64,000 nucleotides of DNA from an uncultured Blastocatellia bacterium (lineage in GTDB: Bacteria; Acidobacteriota; Blastocatellia; HR10): contig CALHAI010000003.1 in the NCBI GenBank assembly GCA_937934295.1, positions 124,001 to 188,000 of the forward strand, given 5' to 3'. Each line of letters begins with the position of its first letter. Within the stretch, counting starts at the first letter, position 1. The notes under the pieces were generated by a model, which saw nothing but the letters and a program-made list of their open reading frames with translations, was not told the origin of the DNA and made no database searches. The position numbers and the translations under genes are program-made. This document shows positions 1 through 8,453 of this stretch, one piece after another.

Positions 1-50
1 GGCGGGATCATGAGCGTCAAGCGCGATCTGGTATGGGGGAGGGAACGACT

Positions 51-542
51 ATGAAACGTTCGCTCGCTGAGCTTTCGCCACAAGAAGCCCTGGCGGTCGC
101 CATCTGGATCGAGGAGCGAAACGCTCGAATCTATGAGAACTACGCGGAGATGTTCGAGTGGTATGAGCCGGATACGGCGCGCGCGTTTCGGGAGATGGCG
201 GGAGAAGAGCGCGAGCACGGTCGCCGTTTGGCCGCGCTGTACGCCGGACGGTATGGGGAAGCGGCGTGCGAGGTGACGGACGCTGACATTCGAGAGCTCG
301 TCGAGGCGCCTGTCGTTGAGGATGGCGAGGCGCTGATCTACGATCGCGCGTCGCGGCGTCAGGCGCTCGACGTCGGCTTGCAGGCCGAGCGTCGCGCCCG
401 CGCGTTCTATGCGGAGTTGGCGGAGCGCACGGAAGATCCCGCGCTGCGCGCGCTCTTTGACGAGTTGGCCCACATCGAGTCCGAACACGAGGCCTTCTTC
501 GTGCGAAAACTCGCCGAGGTGGACCCTTCGGAGAACGCGTGA
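51..542 (+). CDS. Ferritin-like/rubrerythrin-type diiron protein
   Basis: Two helical repeats with E...ExxH motifs (REMAGEEREHGRRLA; ELAHIESEHEAFF); ATG at 51 preceded by ggaggg. Confidence 0.75.
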   Translation: MKRSLAELSPQEALAVAIWIEERNARIYENYAEMFEWYEPDTARAFREMAGEEREHGRRLAALYAGRYGEAACEVTDADIRELVEAPVVEDGEALIYDRASRRQALDVGLQAERRARAFYAELAERTEDPALRALFDELAHIESEHEAFFVRKLAEVDPSENA

Positions 543-600
543 ACGCGTCGGAGGTGTTCCGCCACAGGACGCGGGATTCGCCGATGAGGAGGGAACGAGT

Positions 601-2025
601 ATGCGTGAGGGATATGTGCTGGGACTTATTCCGGAGACATGGCGCTTTGAGTTGACGCAATTCCCATGGGTCCGGCGCCTCCTCAAAAGTCGCTGGATAC
701 CGCTGGCGCTCATCCTCTTCAACGTCTTCCTGTTCACCGTCATTCTCATGGCGGGGTTCTTCGGGGGCTTGACCTCGCCGGGCAACTATAACTTCGGCAT
801 CATGATCGTGTGGATCCTCTGGTGGGTGCTCTTGATGATGGTGCTCGTGCCCGTGCTCTCGCGCTTCTGGTGCACGATGTGTCCGCTTCCCTTCTTGGGC
901 GAATGGCTGCAACGGCTGCGATTGTTCGGTGTCCGATATGTGAAGGGGCGGAATCTCTATTTCGGCTTGAACAAGCGGTGGCCCAAATCGCTCTCGAACA
1001 TGTGGCTCATGAACGTCCTCTTTCTGGCGACGACCTTCGCTTCGGGCTTTTTTACTGTGCGGCCAGCGGCGACGTTCGTGCTCCTGGCGGCGATCATCGC
1101 TCTCTCGGTCGTGCTCTCGCTCATCTATCGCGCGCGGACGTTCTGCTTATATGTCTGTCCGGTGAGTGGCTTCCAGGGGCTCTATTCGAATTTCGCCCTC
1201 ACGGAGGTGCGGGTGAAGGACCCGGAGATCTGCGCCAAGCATAAGACGAAGGGGTGCGTCGTGGGTAACGAGCGCGGATATGGCTGTCCGTGGCTCTTGC
1301 TGCCTTATGCCTTTCGTCGGAACACCTACTGCGGGATGTGCTTCGAATGCCTGAAGACGTGCGAGTACGATAACATGGCCGTGAACCTGCGACCTCCGGG
1401 TGTGGATCTGCTTGTGGATGAGAAGCGCGGTTTGGATGAGGCGTACAAGGCGCTCATCATGTTAGGGATCGCCGTCGTCTTCTTCGTGACGTTCCAGGGG
1501 CCGTGGGGGACGCTCAAGGATTGGGCGAATGCGGCGACGCTCTCCGGGTATCTGACCTTCATCGGGCTGCATGCGAGCTGGAATCTGATCGTTCTGCCCG
1601 CGATCTTCCTACTCTTCGTGTGGTTGGCGCGACGCGCGGCGCGTCAAGCCGTTCCGCTCAAGAAGGTCTACGTGAACTTCTCCTACGCCACGGTGCCGCT
1701 CGGCTTGGCGGCTTGGATCGCCTTCAGCCTCGGCATCATCTTGCCGAATGGCAGCTATCTCCTGCACGTCCTCTCCGATCCGTTCGCTTGGGGATGGGAC
1801 CTGTTTGGGACGGCGCATTTCCCCTGGACGCCGGTGCTCACGGGGATCATGCCGTATCTGATGATCCTGACGTTGCTCGTCGGTCTGCTCTTCTCAATTG
1901 ACATCGCGCTCAAGATCGCCCGGCAGACGTTCACTGAGCCGGAGGCTGCCGGGCGCGGCGCCTTCCCCATTTTGGGCTTCTTGGGCGCGACGACGTTGAG
2001 CCTGATGTGGCTCTTCGTCGGATGA
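601..2025 (+). CDS. Membrane-bound 4Fe-4S polyferredoxin, NosR/NapH/CcoG-like
   Basis: Multiple TM helices; FWCTMCP and FCLYVCP motifs plus ferredoxin-like CGMCFECLKTCEYDN; ATG at 601 preceded by gaggaggga. Confidence 0.75.
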   Translation: MREGYVLGLIPETWRFELTQFPWVRRLLKSRWIPLALILFNVFLFTVILMAGFFGGLTSPGNYNFGIMIVWILWWVLLMMVLVPVLSRFWCTMCPLPFLGEWLQRLRLFGVRYVKGRNLYFGLNKRWPKSLSNMWLMNVLFLATTFASGFFTVRPAATFVLLAAIIALSVVLSLIYRARTFCLYVCPVSGFQGLYSNFALTEVRVKDPEICAKHKTKGCVVGNERGYGCPWLLLPYAFRRNTYCGMCFECLKTCEYDNMAVNLRPPGVDLLVDEKRGLDEAYKALIMLGIAVVFFVTFQGPWGTLKDWANAATLSGYLTFIGLHASWNLIVLPAIFLLFVWLARRAARQAVPLKKVYVNFSYATVPLGLAAWIAFSLGIILPNGSYLLHVLSDPFAWGWDLFGTAHFPWTPVLTGIMPYLMILTLLVGLLFSIDIALKIARQTFTEPEAAGRGAFPILGFLGATTLSLMWLFVG

Positions 2026-2036
2026 AGGAGGAGAGG

Positions 2037-2453
2037 ATGAGACGGCAAGAGCTTTTGGCCGTATTCTTGACTCTGTTGGCGACGGTCGGGACGATCGGGG
2101 GTGCTCTCTGGTATGAGCGCAGTCGCGATGCCGGACGAGAGGTCATTGAGCTACTGGCCATTCAGCCGAAGAACGGGAATTGGCAGCCGAGCGAGATCCG
2201 ACTGGAGCGCGGTCGACCCGTGCGCCTGAAGATTCGAAACATAGAGACAGTCTCGCACGGCTTCGCGTTGCCGGATTTCGGGATCGGCATCGCCGAGATC
2301 AAGCCCGGTGAAGTCCACGTCGTGGACTTCACGCCGGATCGCACGGGCATCTTCCCGTTCTACTGCACGGTGTGGTGCTCGAATGAGCATATGGCGATGG
2401 CCGGACGCGTGATCGTCACCGAGAGCGTGGCCCGCGCATCTTCCGACCGGTGA
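2037..2453 (+). CDS. Membrane-anchored cupredoxin with CuA-type site (COX2/NosZ-tail-like)
   Basis: N-terminal TM; upstream His in SHGFALP and C-x3-C-x3-H-x2-M motif (CTVWCSNEHMAM); RBS aaggagg; overlaps upstream gene. Confidence 0.75.
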   Translation: MRRQELLAVFLTLLATVGTIGGALWYERSRDAGREVIELLAIQPKNGNWQPSEIRLERGRPVRLKIRNIETVSHGFALPDFGIGIAEIKPGEVHVVDFTPDRTGIFPFYCTVWCSNEHMAMAGRVIVTESVARASSDR

Positions 2454-2526
2454 GCCCTCCGAGCGATCTCCCCTTGCTCGCCGCCTCAGGGGCGAGATAC
2501 AATCGCCGACGACGTCGAGGGAGGCG

Positions 2527-3453
2527 GTGGTCGTGGAGGTCGTCATCGGGTCACTGGAGAAGATCTTCCGCGATGCTGAGATCGCCGCGCGCAGCTCCGA
2601 GGCGGTGCTCATTGTAGGCGAGACGGGGGTCGGGAAGGAGGTCCTCGCCCGATACATTCACGAGCGATCGCGCCGGCGCGCGCGTCCATTTCTCCCCATC
2701 AACTGTGCGGCCATTCCTGCGCATCTGCTCGAAAGCGAGCTGTTCGGGTATGAGCGGGGCGCATTCACCGGAGCGACGCAGAGCCGAAAGGGGTTGTTGG
2801 AGGAGGCCGAAGGAGGAACCGTCTTTCTCGACGAGATCGTAGAGATCCCCTTGGACGCGCAAGCGAAGCTCCTGCGCGCTATCGAGACGAAACAGATACG
2901 CCCTCTGGGCAGCACGCGCTACCGCCCGATTGATGTGCGCTTCATCGCGGCGACCAATTCCGATATCAAGCGGAAGGTCGAGCGCGGCGAATTTCGGCGC
3001 GATCTCTACTATCGCCTCTCCATCTTCGTCTACGCGATCCCCCCGATCCGCGAGCGTCCGCAGGACATTCCGGCGTTCGTCCATCACCTCCTGGCCGAAG
3101 CGGGCGTTTCGGTTCGACTCGCCCCGGCCACGTGGGAGCTGCTGCTCTGTTATCCGTGGCCGGGGAATATCCGAGAATTGCGGAACGCGCTCACCTACGC
3201 CCTGGCTCGCTTGGATGGCGAAGAGCTGCGGCCTGAGCATCTGCCGGATATCCTCCTCACGCGTTGTCCGAGGCCGGAGATCCTTCGGGAGACCGATTTG
3301 CGAAAGAAGCTCGCCTGCTTCGAAGCGCAACTCCTGGCCGACGCGTTACAGCGCCATTCCGATCTTCCCAGCATGGCTCGGGAGTTGGGGATCGGCCTGC
3401 GCACGCTCTATCGGAAGCTGAAGCGCTACGGCCTGACCAAGCCCGGCTCGTGA
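2527..3453 (+). CDS. Sigma54-dependent transcriptional activator (AAA+ plus Fis-type HTH), no N-terminal sensory domain
   Basis: Walker A GETGVGKE, ESELFGYERGAFTGA, FLDEI, R-fingers in FRRDLYYRL, C-terminal Fis-like HTH (MARELGIGLRTLYRKLKRYGL). Confidence 0.9.
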   Translation: MVVEVVIGSLEKIFRDAEIAARSSEAVLIVGETGVGKEVLARYIHERSRRRARPFLPINCAAIPAHLLESELFGYERGAFTGATQSRKGLLEEAEGGTVFLDEIVEIPLDAQAKLLRAIETKQIRPLGSTRYRPIDVRFIAATNSDIKRKVERGEFRRDLYYRLSIFVYAIPPIRERPQDIPAFVHHLLAEAGVSVRLAPATWELLLCYPWPGNIRELRNALTYALARLDGEELRPEHLPDILLTRCPRPEILRETDLRKKLACFEAQLLADALQRHSDLPSMARELGIGLRTLYRKLKRYGLTKPGS

Positions 3454-3597
3454 ATCGAAGTTCCCGCTCTGCGCGGAGGAAGCCGACGACGCCTTTGTGT
3501 CCATTGTGGCACAGTGCGCATTCCTCTTGGCGCCTCTTCTGTCACGCAGGAAGTCGTTCCCGCACCGAGTCTTCTTCGCTCGGAGAAGCGCGTTCGA

Positions 3598-3616
3598 TTC
3601 GGTACGCCGTGCCGAA
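3598..3616. promoter_or_regulatory. Imperfect palindrome, candidate upstream activator site
   Basis: TTCGGTACG-C-CGTGCCGAA, 8 of 9 arm positions complementary, ~120 bp upstream of the sigma54 promoter. Confidence 0.4.
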
Positions 3617-3733
3617 TGCGGCAACAAGTAGGGAATCCATGCTCGATTCGCCCCCGATGCACAGGCACCTAACCGTTAACGGCGTGAGCGCGTTGCTCCT
3701 GCAGGATCCGTGATCTGGTCCGTCCGTCAGTCG

Positions 3734-3750
3734 TGGCACGCAGCTTGCTA
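3734..3750 (+). promoter_or_regulatory. Sigma54 (-24/-12) promoter
   Basis: TGGCACG-CAGC-TTGCTA matches the RpoN consensus TGGCACG-N4-TTGCW with correct GG-to-GC spacing; lies in the intergenic gap directly downstream of a sigma54 activator gene. Confidence 0.8.
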
Positions 3751-3807
3751 AAGAATATCCCGACGATGACGGAACGAACGCGCACACGAAAGCGAGCGTG
3801 GGCCATC

Positions 3808-4248
3808 ATGAGCGTGCTCATCCGAGCGCCGCGCGCTGAGGACATGGAGGCGATCATCGCCTTGGATGCGCGCGTGACGGGCGAGGCGAAGTCCGACTTC
3901 TGGCGACACAAGTTCGTGTTGGGCAGCGCGCTCCCGGAAGGAGATCGGCCGCTTGTTCGCATCGCTGAGGTCAACGGTCGGATCGTCGGAGTCTTGGTCG
4001 GAGAGATTCGGAGCTGGGAATTCCATCTCCCACCGACGGGGTGGATCACGGTCCTCATGGTTGATCCGGATCATCGCCGCCGAGGGATCGGGCGGCGGTT
4101 GCTGGCCGAAGCCCTCGAATACTTTCGAGAGCGCGGCGTGCGGAGCGTTCGTACGATGGTCGGATGGGCCGATGGCGACGTGCTCTCTTTCTTCACCGCC
4201 ATGGGATTCGATCGCGGCCCCTTCATCGAATTGGAGAAGAGCTTGTGA
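3808..4248 (+). CDS. GNAT family N-acetyltransferase
   Basis: VLMVDPDHRRRGIGRRLLAEAL acetyl-CoA motif. Start at 3808 (or 3766) chosen because the 3733 start would overlap the sigma54 promoter. Confidence 0.8.
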   Translation: MSVLIRAPRAEDMEAIIALDARVTGEAKSDFWRHKFVLGSALPEGDRPLVRIAEVNGRIVGVLVGEIRSWEFHLPPTGWITVLMVDPDHRRRGIGRRLLAEALEYFRERGVRSVRTMVGWADGDVLSFFTAMGFDRGPFIELEKSL

Positions 4249-4317
4249 AGAGCTCCGCGAGGGGCACCCTTGTTCATGGACGACCGGCGCGGAAGTCATA
4301 CGAAGGGAGAGGGGGGG

Positions 4318-5211
4318 ATGACTGACGAGGTGAAGGCCATTGATTGCATGTATTACGTCGCGACCCGCGAATTCATCGACCGCTGGAATCGCGCCAAGGA
4401 AGGGGAACTCGTCTGCCGCATGGAGCGCGCTATTGGCGGTCTCCCCGCTTACGATTCCATCGAGGAGATGATCCGGCAGATGGACGACGCGGGTGTCGAG
4501 CGCGTCTTCATCGCGCAGTGTAAGATGTGGTCCTATTGGCGCAAGTGGATGTACATGGACACGCGGCTTGAGGAGGTCCTGCTGTACACGCAGCGCTATC
4601 CGGAGCGCTTCGTGGGCTTGGCCGGCTACAATCCGTATCGCATCACCGAGAGCTTGCGCGAGATCGAGATCGCCGTGAGGCAGTACGGGTTCAAGGGCGT
4701 TTACGTCCACGTCTACGGATTCGATATTCCCCTTCACGATCGCAAGATGTATCCGCTCTACGCCAAATGCGTGGAGCTGGATGTGCCCGTCTCCCTACAG
4801 GTCGGGCATGTGCTGGAAGCGATGCCGAGCGACTGCGGACGGCCGATCTATCTGGATCGCGTCGCGTGCGACTTCCCCGAGTTGAAGATCGTCGGTGCGC
4901 ATACGGGCTGGCCGTGGGTCGAAGAGTTGATCTCGGTCTGTTACAAATGGGAGAACGTATGGCTGGGGATAGACGCCTGGATGCCGAAGTATCTCCCGCC
5001 AGCGATCCTCCAGTTCATCAACGGTCGGCTCGGCCAAGATCGGTGCCTGTGGGGGACAAACGGCTTGCCCTGGAAGGAGAATCTGCGCCAGTTGAACGAG
5101 TTGGGATTGAAGCCGGAGGCGAAGCGCAAGCTCCTGCGCGAGAACGCCATAAAGCTCTTCAAGCTCGAAGAGGCGCCATCGGGCGCTCCATCGACGCCGG
5201 GCGCAACCTGA
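4318..5211 (+). CDS. Amidohydrolase-2 (ACMSD-like TIM barrel) family protein with atypical metal site
   Basis: Overall amidohydrolase_2 pattern (PERFVGLAGYNP, GAHTGWPWVEELI, RENAIKLFKL); N-terminal HxH absent; strong RBS before 4318. Confidence 0.7.
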   Translation: MTDEVKAIDCMYYVATREFIDRWNRAKEGELVCRMERAIGGLPAYDSIEEMIRQMDDAGVERVFIAQCKMWSYWRKWMYMDTRLEEVLLYTQRYPERFVGLAGYNPYRITESLREIEIAVRQYGFKGVYVHVYGFDIPLHDRKMYPLYAKCVELDVPVSLQVGHVLEAMPSDCGRPIYLDRVACDFPELKIVGAHTGWPWVEELISVCYKWENVWLGIDAWMPKYLPPAILQFINGRLGQDRCLWGTNGLPWKENLRQLNELGLKPEAKRKLLRENAIKLFKLEEAPSGAPSTPGAT

Positions 5212-5221
5212 GGAGGGGGCT

Positions 5222-5995
5222 ATGAACGGACAAGATTTCACGGGGAAAGTGGCGCTCGTCACGGGAGGGGCGCGAGGGATCGGTCGCGCCATCGTGCGCG
5301 CGTTTGCGGAAGCGGGCGCCGACGTCGCCATCGCTGACATTCGGCAGGAGGAAGCCGAGATGACGGCGCGCGAGATTCGCGCAGCGACTGGGCGGGTGCT
5401 TCTTGTTGTGCCGATGGACGTGACTTCGCTCGACTCCGTGCGGCGCGGATGCGCGCAGGTGCTCGAGCAGTTCGGGAAGATTGACGTTTTGGTGAACAAT
5501 GCGGGATGGGACCGCATCGTCCCCTTCCTGCAGACGACGCCGGAGCTGTGGGAGAAGGTCATCGCGATCAACTATCGCGGCGTCATCCACACGTGCTATG
5601 CCGTCCTGCCGCATATGGTCACGCGGAAGCAGGGGAATATCGTGAACATCAGTTCGGACGCCGCGCGCGTCGGCTCGCTCGGCGAGGCGATTTATGCGGG
5701 AGCCAAAGCGGCTGTCATCGCCTTCTCCAAGACGCTCGCCCGCGAGCACGCGCGCGATCAGATCCGCGTGAACGTCGTCTGTCCGGGGCCGACCGAGACG
5801 CCGCTCGTCGAGGAGATGCAGCAGGAGGAGTTCGCGCGGAAGATTCTCGGCACGATGGTCGGATATATCCCGCTGAAGCGCTTGGGGCAGCCGGAGGATG
5901 TCGCCCCCATCGTCATCTTCCTCGCATCGGAGGCCGCGCGCTACATCACGGGGCAGGTGATCAGCGTCAGCGGCGGATTGACGATGGTCGGATGA
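5222..5995 (+). CDS. SDR family dehydrogenase, BadH-like (2-hydroxycyclohexanecarboxyl-CoA dehydrogenase-like)
   Basis: TGGARGIG, NNAGWDRIVPFLQTTPELWEKVIAINYRG, YAGAK catalytic motif; the NNAGWD..PF..T.P.LW.K segment resembles BadH-type enzymes. Confidence 0.8.
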   Translation: MNGQDFTGKVALVTGGARGIGRAIVRAFAEAGADVAIADIRQEEAEMTAREIRAATGRVLLVVPMDVTSLDSVRRGCAQVLEQFGKIDVLVNNAGWDRIVPFLQTTPELWEKVIAINYRGVIHTCYAVLPHMVTRKQGNIVNISSDAARVGSLGEAIYAGAKAAVIAFSKTLAREHARDQIRVNVVCPGPTETPLVEEMQQEEFARKILGTMVGYIPLKRLGQPEDVAPIVIFLASEAARYITGQVISVSGGLTMVG

Positions 5996-6020
5996 ACGCC
6001 GCGCTTCGGAGAGGAGCCCG

Positions 6021-7169
6021 ATGGACGAACTGCTCCGCCGATGCGAAGAGATCATCCGAGACGTGAACTTCACGACCGTTCGTCGGTGGAAGGCGGAGCA
6101 TCCGGACGGGAAGGCGATCGCGTACTTCCCGGTCTACGCGCCGGTGGAGGTGATCGCGGCTGCCGAAATGCTCCCGGTTGGCTTGCATGGAGCAGGGGAT
6201 CAGTTGGAGCTTCAGCATGCCGACGCTCGATTCGGCTCCTTCATCTGCTCGATCGTGAAGACGACGCTGGAGTTGGGGTTGACGGGGCACCTCGCTCCGT
6301 TCGACGGCCTGCTCTTCTCCTCGATCTGCGATTCGGCGCGCAATCTCTGCTTCGTCTTGAAGCGGAACTTCCCGCAACTCTACGTGGATTTCCTCCATCT
6401 GCCGCACAATGTCGCATCGGCCTCCAGTCGCGAGTTCCTCCGAAGCGAATATGCGCGCCTGAAGGCGGCGCTGGAGCGACTGGCCGAAAGGCGGATCGAA
6501 GACGAGCAGCTTCGGGAAATGATCGTGCGGTACAACGAGAACCGGCGTTTGATCCGCCGGCTTTACGAGTGGCGGGCGGAGGAGCCACATCGGATTCGCG
6601 CGTGGGAGTTATATGTGCTGGTCCGCGCCGGAAACTTCCTACCCGTTGAGGAGCACACGGCGCTCTTGCGCCAGGCGCAGGAGGGGTTCGCGCGGCGTCA
6701 GGCGAAACCCCGCGACTCGATCCGCGTCCTCGTCGAGAGCGCGTTTTGCGAGCAGCCGCCACTGGGGTTGATCCGACTCCTGGAAGAAGCCGGTTGCTAC
6801 ATCGTGGAGGAAGATTTCACGCTGGGGCGACGATGGTTCTCCGAAGACATCCCGGCGAGCGGCGATCCTCTTTGGGCGCTCGCCGAGAGCTATCTCGAGC
6901 GCTCCGTCGTCTCTTCAGTGCGTCATGACGGGCGACGCCCTCGATCTCGCGCGCTCATCGAGAAGGTGCGCGCGCGTCGGGCGCAAGCGGTGATCTTCCT
7001 CATCGCCAAGTTCTGCGAGCCCGCTTACTTCGATTACGTCCTCTTCAAGCGGGAGCTGGAACGGGAGGGGATCCCGCATCTTCTTCTCGAATTCGAGGAG
7101 AAGATGTACACGTTCGAGCGCTTGCAAACCGAGGTGGAGACGTTCGTCGAGGCGTTGTTCTTCGAATGA
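6021..7169 (+). CDS. 2-hydroxyacyl-CoA dehydratase/benzoyl-CoA reductase subunit, BcrC/BzdN-like
   Basis: HgdB/BcrC-type sequence (YFPVYAPVEVIAAAEMLPVGLHG, SSICDSARNL, FLHLPHN, FCEPAYFDY); 382 aa. Confidence 0.8.
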   Translation: MDELLRRCEEIIRDVNFTTVRRWKAEHPDGKAIAYFPVYAPVEVIAAAEMLPVGLHGAGDQLELQHADARFGSFICSIVKTTLELGLTGHLAPFDGLLFSSICDSARNLCFVLKRNFPQLYVDFLHLPHNVASASSREFLRSEYARLKAALERLAERRIEDEQLREMIVRYNENRRLIRRLYEWRAEEPHRIRAWELYVLVRAGNFLPVEEHTALLRQAQEGFARRQAKPRDSIRVLVESAFCEQPPLGLIRLLEEAGCYIVEEDFTLGRRWFSEDIPASGDPLWALAESYLERSVVSSVRHDGRRPRSRALIEKVRARRAQAVIFLIAKFCEPAYFDYVLFKRELEREGIPHLLLEFEEKMYTFERLQTEVETFVEALFFE

Positions 7170-7176
7170 GGGGGGG

Positions 7177-8430
7177 ATGATGACCGAGTATCGCGGATGG
7201 ATCCATCAGCGGCAGAAGGAGTTGATGCAGCAGTGGTATGCGCGATTAGATGAATCGGCGCGAACGGGATGGCCGCCAGCCGTCTGTTTGATGATCTCCG
7301 GCAACTGCGTGGAGGTACTCGAAGCCTTCGGGATCGTACCCATTTACCCGGAGGTGAACGCCTTGCAGTTGGCCATCCGGCATCAATCTCTGGAGCCGAT
7401 CCTCACCGCCGAGGAGTTCGGCTATGCGACGGACAATTGCGCTTACGTGAAGGCTGACATCGGCGCCTATCTAATGGGGGTGACGCCGACTGGAGGGAAG
7501 CTCCCACGTCCAGTCCTCGTCCTCTGCAATTTCGTCGGCTGCAACACCTACATCAAGTGGTTCGAGCACGTAGCCGCGTTCCTGGAGGCTCCCCTTTACG
7601 TCCTCGACGTCCCGTTTTTGCGAAGCGAGGAGCCGAGTCCGGCCGACGTCGCCTATGTCGTCGCGCAACTTCACGAGGTGGTGCAACGCATCGAGGAGAT
7701 CACCGGTCTGCGCTTCGATATGGATCGGTTTCGAGAGGCCGTGCGGTGTTCGCAACAGGTCGAGGAACTGTGGTCGCGCATCAAGCATTTGGCGCAGCGG
7801 GCGCCATCACCGTTTGACGCCTATTTCGATGCCATCACGCTCATGGGACCCCTCTATGTCCATCGCGCGAGGCCAGAGGGGGTGGAGTTCTTCCGGCTCG
7901 CGCTCGCGGAGTTGGAGGCGAAGGCCGCGCGCGGCGAAGGCGTCTACGACCGAGAGGACTTCCGCGTAGTGATCGAAGGGCCGCCCCCCTACCCCTACTT
8001 CCGCGTGTTCCGCGATATGTTCGCGCGTTGGCGCGCGACGGCCGTCGCTTCTACTTACTCGACCGTCGGTGGGCTTTGGGAGTTCGGATTTCGGCACGAT
8101 CCGGAGAAGCCATTTGAGACGGTCGCCCTCCATATGCTCGCGCACAATCTCACGAACCGGAGCTATCTCCAGCGCTACGACCAGATTCGACGCTACGTTC
8201 AGCAATGGCACGCCGATGGGGTGATCATCCACTTCGTCAAAAGCTGTCGGCTCTTCTCGGCCGGTCAGGGCGATATGCGCGATTATTTCACGAAGGTGCT
8301 GGGCGTGCCTACACTCTATATTGAGTCGGATCTGGAAGACCCGCGCTATTTCGCCGAGGCGCAGATCCGAAATCGCGTGGATGCGTTCTTCGAAGCGCTG
8401 GAACGCCATAAGCACGCCATCGCCATGTGA
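7177..8430 (+). CDS. 2-hydroxyacyl-CoA dehydratase/benzoyl-CoA reductase subunit, BcrB/BzdO-like
   Basis: HgdA/BcrB-type sequence (YATDNCAYVKADIGAYLMG, VLCNFVGCNTYIKWFEH, HFVKSCRLFSAGQGDMRDYF); 417 aa; directly follows the BcrC-like gene. Confidence 0.8.
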   Translation: MMTEYRGWIHQRQKELMQQWYARLDESARTGWPPAVCLMISGNCVEVLEAFGIVPIYPEVNALQLAIRHQSLEPILTAEEFGYATDNCAYVKADIGAYLMGVTPTGGKLPRPVLVLCNFVGCNTYIKWFEHVAAFLEAPLYVLDVPFLRSEEPSPADVAYVVAQLHEVVQRIEEITGLRFDMDRFREAVRCSQQVEELWSRIKHLAQRAPSPFDAYFDAITLMGPLYVHRARPEGVEFFRLALAELEAKAARGEGVYDREDFRVVIEGPPPYPYFRVFRDMFARWRATAVASTYSTVGGLWEFGFRHDPEKPFETVALHMLAHNLTNRSYLQRYDQIRRYVQQWHADGVIIHFVKSCRLFSAGQGDMRDYFTKVLGVPTLYIESDLEDPRYFAEAQIRNRVDAFFEALERHKHAIAM

Positions 8431-8453
8431 TCTCTACCGAAGGAGGAGACGAG

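Noticed and set aside
409-600. Extended N-terminus of the polyferredoxin ORF
   Set aside because: Overlaps the ferritin-like gene in another frame with low-complexity S/R-rich translation; ATG 601 with strong RBS is better.
3507-3520. Second TGGCAC (tggcacagtgcgca) upstream in the same intergenic region as a possible sigma54 site
   Set aside because: Lacks TTGC at the correct spacing; only the 3734-3750 site fits the -24/-12 consensus.
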